Shown here: positions 6,465-8,405 of the stretch, in pieces
Position numbering within the stretch: the first letter of the stretch is position 1
How the letters are laid out: every line of letters starts with the position of its first letter
Assembly: GCA_900548565.1 (NCBI GenBank)
Contig: URKV01000080.1
Location: forward strand, 1 to 8,405
Source: an uncultured Collinsella sp.
GTDB lineage: Bacteria; Actinomycetota; Coriobacteriia; Coriobacteriales; Coriobacteriaceae
DNA: 8,405 nt
Direction: 5' to 3'
Notes under the pieces: model-generated
What the model was told of the DNA's origin: nothing
Databases searched by the model: none
What the model saw: the letters and a program-made list of their open reading frames with translations, nothing else
Position numbers and translations under genes: made by a program

Positions 6465-7019
6465 TTACTCATCGAGCTTGAGATTCTTCAATGCTGCAAA
6501 TGGATTTTCCGTGGCTTCGGCCCATTCTGCCTCTGCCTGGGCGGCGCAATCGCATTGCTCGACGTTGAGATTGCAACCGCAAGTGGGGCACAGACCGCGA
6601 CAATCGGGCTTGCAAAGCACCACAAACGGCGTGTCCATAACGACCGCGTCATTGATGGGCTCGCCCAGATCGACGATGCGGTCCTCACCCAGGAGCTCGT
6701 AGCCATCCTCGTAGGCCTCGGGATCCTCGGGCTCTTCAAAGAGGTAGAACTCCTCGATCTCGCCGGCGATATCAAACGAGGCGGGCTCCAAGCAACGGTC
6801 GCACTCGCCGGTGGCGTGCGCACGGACCATGCCCGTGAGCAAGACACCGGTACCGGCATTGGTAAAGACAACGTCGTAGTCGATGCCGTCCTGTAGCTGG
6901 TACTCCTTCTCGCCCACCGTGTAGGTGGCGACATCGACCTTACCGGTCAGCGGATACGAATCTCCAGGAAACTCGAGCTGCTCGGAAAGATCGACGGTAA
7001 CGCTCGGGAACTCAGCCAT
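6465..7019 (-). CDS. yceD: YceD/DUF177 family protein (large-subunit rRNA accumulation)
   Basis: This is the DUF177 protein that nearly always precedes rpmF; in E. coli and plants the family is needed for normal 23S rRNA accumulation, by an unclear mechanism. The product has 184 residues. The N-terminal half is a beta-rich domain with the family pair GECDRCLEP (C73, C76). The C-terminal half has the signature CKPDCRGLCPTCGCNLN (from C136), followed by C156 and C158; this makes nine cysteines, probably a zinc site. The end, NPFAALKNLKLDE, matches the usual conserved tail. An acidic insert (about 89-120) separates the halves. The ATG shares one base with the stop of the preceding gene (TAATG), so coupled translation is likely; no strong ribosome site is seen. 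A longer start 17 codons upstream was rejected because it would run through the end of the neighbouring gene. Confidence 0.93.
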   Translation of the reverse strand: MAEFPSVTVDLSEQLEFPGDSYPLTGKVDVATYTVGEKEYQLQDGIDYDVVFTNAGTGVLLTGMVRAHATGECDRCLEPASFDIAGEIEEFYLFEEPEDPEAYEDGYELLGEDRIVDLGEPINDAVVMDTPFVVLCKPDCRGLCPTCGCNLNVEQCDCAAQAEAEWAEATENPFAALKNLKLDE

Positions 7020-7516
7020 TACCACTGACCATTCTGTTGGGCGGCACCCTCGTTGAGCTGCTGACGGCAACGGGTAACGGTGCCGGTCAGGCTCTTGAGG
7101 TTCTCCTCCAGGTGCGTAAAGACCTGCTCTGCGTAGTCCTCGGCAGCATAACGCGTCTCGCGCTCGTACTGCTGGGCACGATCGCGGATGTCGTCGGCCT
7201 GCTGCTGCGCAAGTCGGACGATCTCCTGCTCACCGGCAATGGTGAGGGCCTGCTGCTGAGCGTCGGCGATGATGGAATCGGCCTGAGCGGCGGCGGAAGC
7301 CATAAGCTCCTCGCGCTCCTTAAGGATACGGCGGGACTTCTGCCATTCCTCGGGATAGCTCATGCGGATCTCGTCGAGGATATTGAAGAACACGTCGGCG
7401 TCGATGACCTTGAACTGAGCGTTCTTGCCGAAAGGCGGCTTGGCTTCCTCGATCAGCCCTTCGAGCTCATCGACCAAGCTGACGATCCTATCGCCAGGAA
7501 AATTCTCGCCCGGCAT
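7019..7516 (-). CDS. SepIVA/DivIVA-like coiled-coil protein
   Basis: This is a soluble 165-residue protein with no signal peptide or membrane segment. Residues 9-60 form a short helical module (IVSLVDELEGLIEEA, then VIDADVFFNILDEIRMSYPEEW). A long alanine- and glutamine-rich coiled coil follows to about residue 145 (KEREELMASAAAQADSIIADAQQQA), and the tail is polar. This order of motifs, together with a position between coaD and DUF177, resembles mycobacterial SepIVA (Rv2927c), a DivIVA-family factor for septation and cell envelope growth. That role is inferred from architecture and location only; automated pipelines may call it DivIVA or ATP synthase subunit B-like. The start at 7516 is chosen for AAAGGAG 5 bases upstream; ATGs at 7540 and 7531 lack a site. 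The 68-base gap from coaD holds only weak -10-like sequences. Confidence 0.72.
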   Translation of the reverse strand: MPGENFPGDRIVSLVDELEGLIEEAKPPFGKNAQFKVIDADVFFNILDEIRMSYPEEWQKSRRILKEREELMASAAAQADSIIADAQQQALTIAGEQEIVRLAQQQADDIRDRAQQYERETRYAAEDYAEQVFTHLEENLKSLTGTVTRCRQQLNEGAAQQNGQW

Positions 7517-7521
7517 CCGGT

Positions 7522-7528
7522 CTCCTTT
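7522..7528 (-). promoter_or_regulatory. Ribosome binding site deciding the start of the SepIVA-like gene
   Basis: The minus strand reads AAAGGAG with 5 bases to the ATG at 7516-7514. The two upstream in-frame ATGs (7540 and 7531) lie before this site and have no purine run of their own, so the 165-residue product is preferred. Confidence 0.75.
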
Positions 7529-7584
7529 CATAGGTAACATATCATCGTGCTAGTTTACCACATGCCACCAGGCAATAAAAAACG

Positions 7585-8082
7585 TCACGAAAAGCGATGT
7601 CTGAGCGCTTCGACCACGTTGGGCGGCACAAACGTCGATACATCGCTCCCAAGCGACGCAATCTGGCGTACCACCGAGCTCGAGATGTAACCGTACTGCG
7701 GAGCACTCATGACAAAGATGGACTCCAGCTCGCTATCCAAGCGATAATTGAGGTCGGCCTGCTGCAGCTCATACTCAAAGTCGGTCATGGCGCGCAGGCC
7801 CTTGACCACGGCCCCCGCCCCCTGCTCACGAGCGAAGTCGACCAAGAGGCCGGTAAAGGGCAGGACTTCGACGCCGTCGATATTACCGAGCGCCTCGCGG
7901 GCCAGCGCCACGCGCTCATCGAGCATAAACGTGGTGCCCACACCGTTTTTACCCTGCGACTCTGCAACAGCGACGATCACACTGGGAAAGATGCGGCGGG
8001 CGCGGCGGATCACATCGATATGGCCAAACGTGATGGGATCGAAGGTGCCCGGGACGATCACGCGGTTGATGGTGTCATTCAT
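7585..8082 (-). CDS. coaD: Phosphopantetheine adenylyltransferase
   Basis: CoaD joins 4'-phosphopantetheine and ATP to give dephospho-CoA and pyrophosphate, the penultimate step of coenzyme A synthesis, in the cytoplasm as a hexamer. The 165-residue length is typical. The nucleotidyltransferase signature is clear: VPGTFDPITFGHIDVIRRA with the T/HxGH-type motif TFGH at 18-21. The KGLRAMTDFEYE segment (94-105) and the second nucleotide-binding motif YISSSVVRQIASLG (132-145) are also present. The ATG has an excellent ribosome site (AGGAGG, 6 bases upstream) lying in the end of rsmD, and the two genes overlap by 8 bases. The rsmD-coaD pair is very common in bacteria. Confidence 0.97.
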   Translation of the reverse strand: MNDTINRVIVPGTFDPITFGHIDVIRRARRIFPSVIVAVAESQGKNGVGTTFMLDERVALAREALGNIDGVEVLPFTGLLVDFAREQGAGAVVKGLRAMTDFEYELQQADLNYRLDSELESIFVMSAPQYGYISSSVVRQIASLGSDVSTFVPPNVVEALRHRFS

Positions 8083-8365
8083 GGGCGTCCTCCTGAAACG
8101 TCGTGGCATCGTTGTTATCGGCATCGGTGACGGCACTATCGTCCTCACCGTCGTCATCGCCGACCCAACGAAGCAGGTCGACCGAGGTAATGCCGTAGCG
8201 CTTCTCACGTACAGTCTCAAAGCCTGCCGGATGCGCGCCCGCATCGGCGGAGGCATGCTCAAACAGGGCATAAGCGCCAGGCGCAAGCAGACCCTGCTGA
8301 GCCAGGTTCTGCAGCATTTCCTCGACCGGCTCGGCACCAAAAGCATAGGGCGGGTCGAGCAGGAC
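8075..8365 (-). CDS. rsmD: RsmD-type 16S rRNA (guanine-N2) methyltransferase (partial, 5' end missing)
   Basis: RsmD methylates G966 of 16S rRNA (E. coli numbering) using S-adenosylmethionine during small-subunit assembly. Only the last 96 residues are native. They begin at VLLDPPYAFG, which contains the catalytic DPPY motif that binds the target base. They continue through the end of the Rossmann fold, with EHASAD as the conserved strand region and REKRYGITSVDLLRW as the usual closing segment. The S-adenosylmethionine-binding N-terminal half is beyond the contig, and the residues before Val (MYKRQ) are adapter. After DLLRW comes an acidic tail of about 28 residues rich in Asp and Glu, longer than most RsmD. 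Identity rests on DPPY, the closing segment and the coaD neighbour. Confidence 0.88.
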   Translation of the reverse strand, partial: VLLDPPYAFGAEPVEEMLQNLAQQGLLAPGAYALFEHASADAGAHPAGFETVREKRYGITSVDLLRWVGDDDGEDDSAVTDADNNDATTFQEDAHE

Positions 8366-8405
8366 CTGTCTCTTATACACATCTGACGCTGCCGACGATC
8401 TTACG
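8366..8405 (-). other. Illumina/Nextera library adapter, reverse complement (not genomic)
   Basis: Bases 8366-8398 are the exact reverse complement of the Read 1 transposase adapter seen at 16-48; the Tn5 mosaic end is 8366-8384 (CTGTCTCTTATACACATCT). Bases 8399-8405 (TCTTACG) are the reverse complement of 7 of the 8 index bases at 8-15. The stretch pairs perfectly with 9-48. Native sequence ends at 8365, and any protein read through here starts with junk such as MYKRQ or MCIRDR. Confidence 0.98.

Noticed and set aside
7020..7070. Longer yceD start 17 codons upstream
   Set aside because: It would extend over the end of the SepIVA-like gene and gives a sequence not typical of DUF177; the TAATG coupling explains the shorter start.
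7577..7610. Terminator after coaD (six-T run at 7582-7577 on the minus strand)
   Set aside because: The sequence before the run forms only a short stem with a two-base bulge, too weak to call.
49..8365. CRISPR array, tRNA, rRNA, toxin-antitoxin or defence system
   Set aside because: No direct-repeat series, cloverleaf or rRNA segment was found on either strand, and every sizeable stretch is occupied by a recognised housekeeping gene.
7597..8386. Plus-strand frames opposite coaD and rsmD
   Set aside because: They are shadows of coaD, and one runs into adapter sequence (SLIHI ending).

Overview
The window is a GC-rich bacterial contig of 8405 bases. Every gene lies on the minus strand, so transcription runs from high to low coordinates. 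It is an ordinary housekeeping cluster, in transcription order: rsmD (3' end only), coaD, a SepIVA/DivIVA-like coiled-coil gene, yceD (DUF177), rpmF, plsX, acpP, rnc, smc and ftsY (5' end only). The actinobacterial-type coiled-coil gene, the high GC and the compact plsX-acpP-rnc-smc-ftsY block suggest a member of the Actinomycetota, most likely Coriobacteriia (Collinsella-like). The genus is an inference from gene style, not something proven here.

Both ends are synthetic. Bases 1-48 are Illumina/Nextera library sequence: the tail of P5, an 8-base index, and the Read 1 transposase adapter ending in the Tn5 mosaic end. Bases 8366-8405 are the same adapter in reverse complement plus 7 bases of the same index. 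Together they form a perfect 40-base terminal inverted repeat. It imitates the ends of a transposon or linear replicon but is a library artefact. Native DNA is 49-8365. The adapters truncate ftsY at its 3' end and rsmD at its 5' end, and they would add false residues to both proteins.

Right part (8365-6465): the RsmD C-terminus (16S rRNA methylation) overlaps coaD (coenzyme A synthesis) by 8 bases. After a 68-base gap comes the SepIVA-like gene, which shares the A of TAATG with yceD. Middle (6400-4757): rpmF (59 residues), plsX and acpP. CoA made through CoaD supplies the 4'-phosphopantetheine arm of AcpP, and PlsX uses acyl-AcpP to make acyl-phosphate for phospholipid synthesis. The two gaps around plsX hold the regulatory structure of the window: a terminator-like hairpin directly before the plsX ribosome binding site, and a perfect 22-base palindrome before acpP. 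Left part (4753-49): rnc, smc and ftsY are packed with gaps of 3 and 10 bases and then a 1-base overlap, linking RNA processing, chromosome segregation and membrane protein targeting.

I found no mobile element, CRISPR array, tRNA, rRNA, defence gene or new multigene system. The points most worth following are the intergenic palindrome before acpP, the hairpin before plsX, two Asp-to-Asn changes at normally conserved positions (RNase III N120 and ACP N37), and the SepIVA-like gene. No stretch of native DNA longer than 114 bases lacks a gene.
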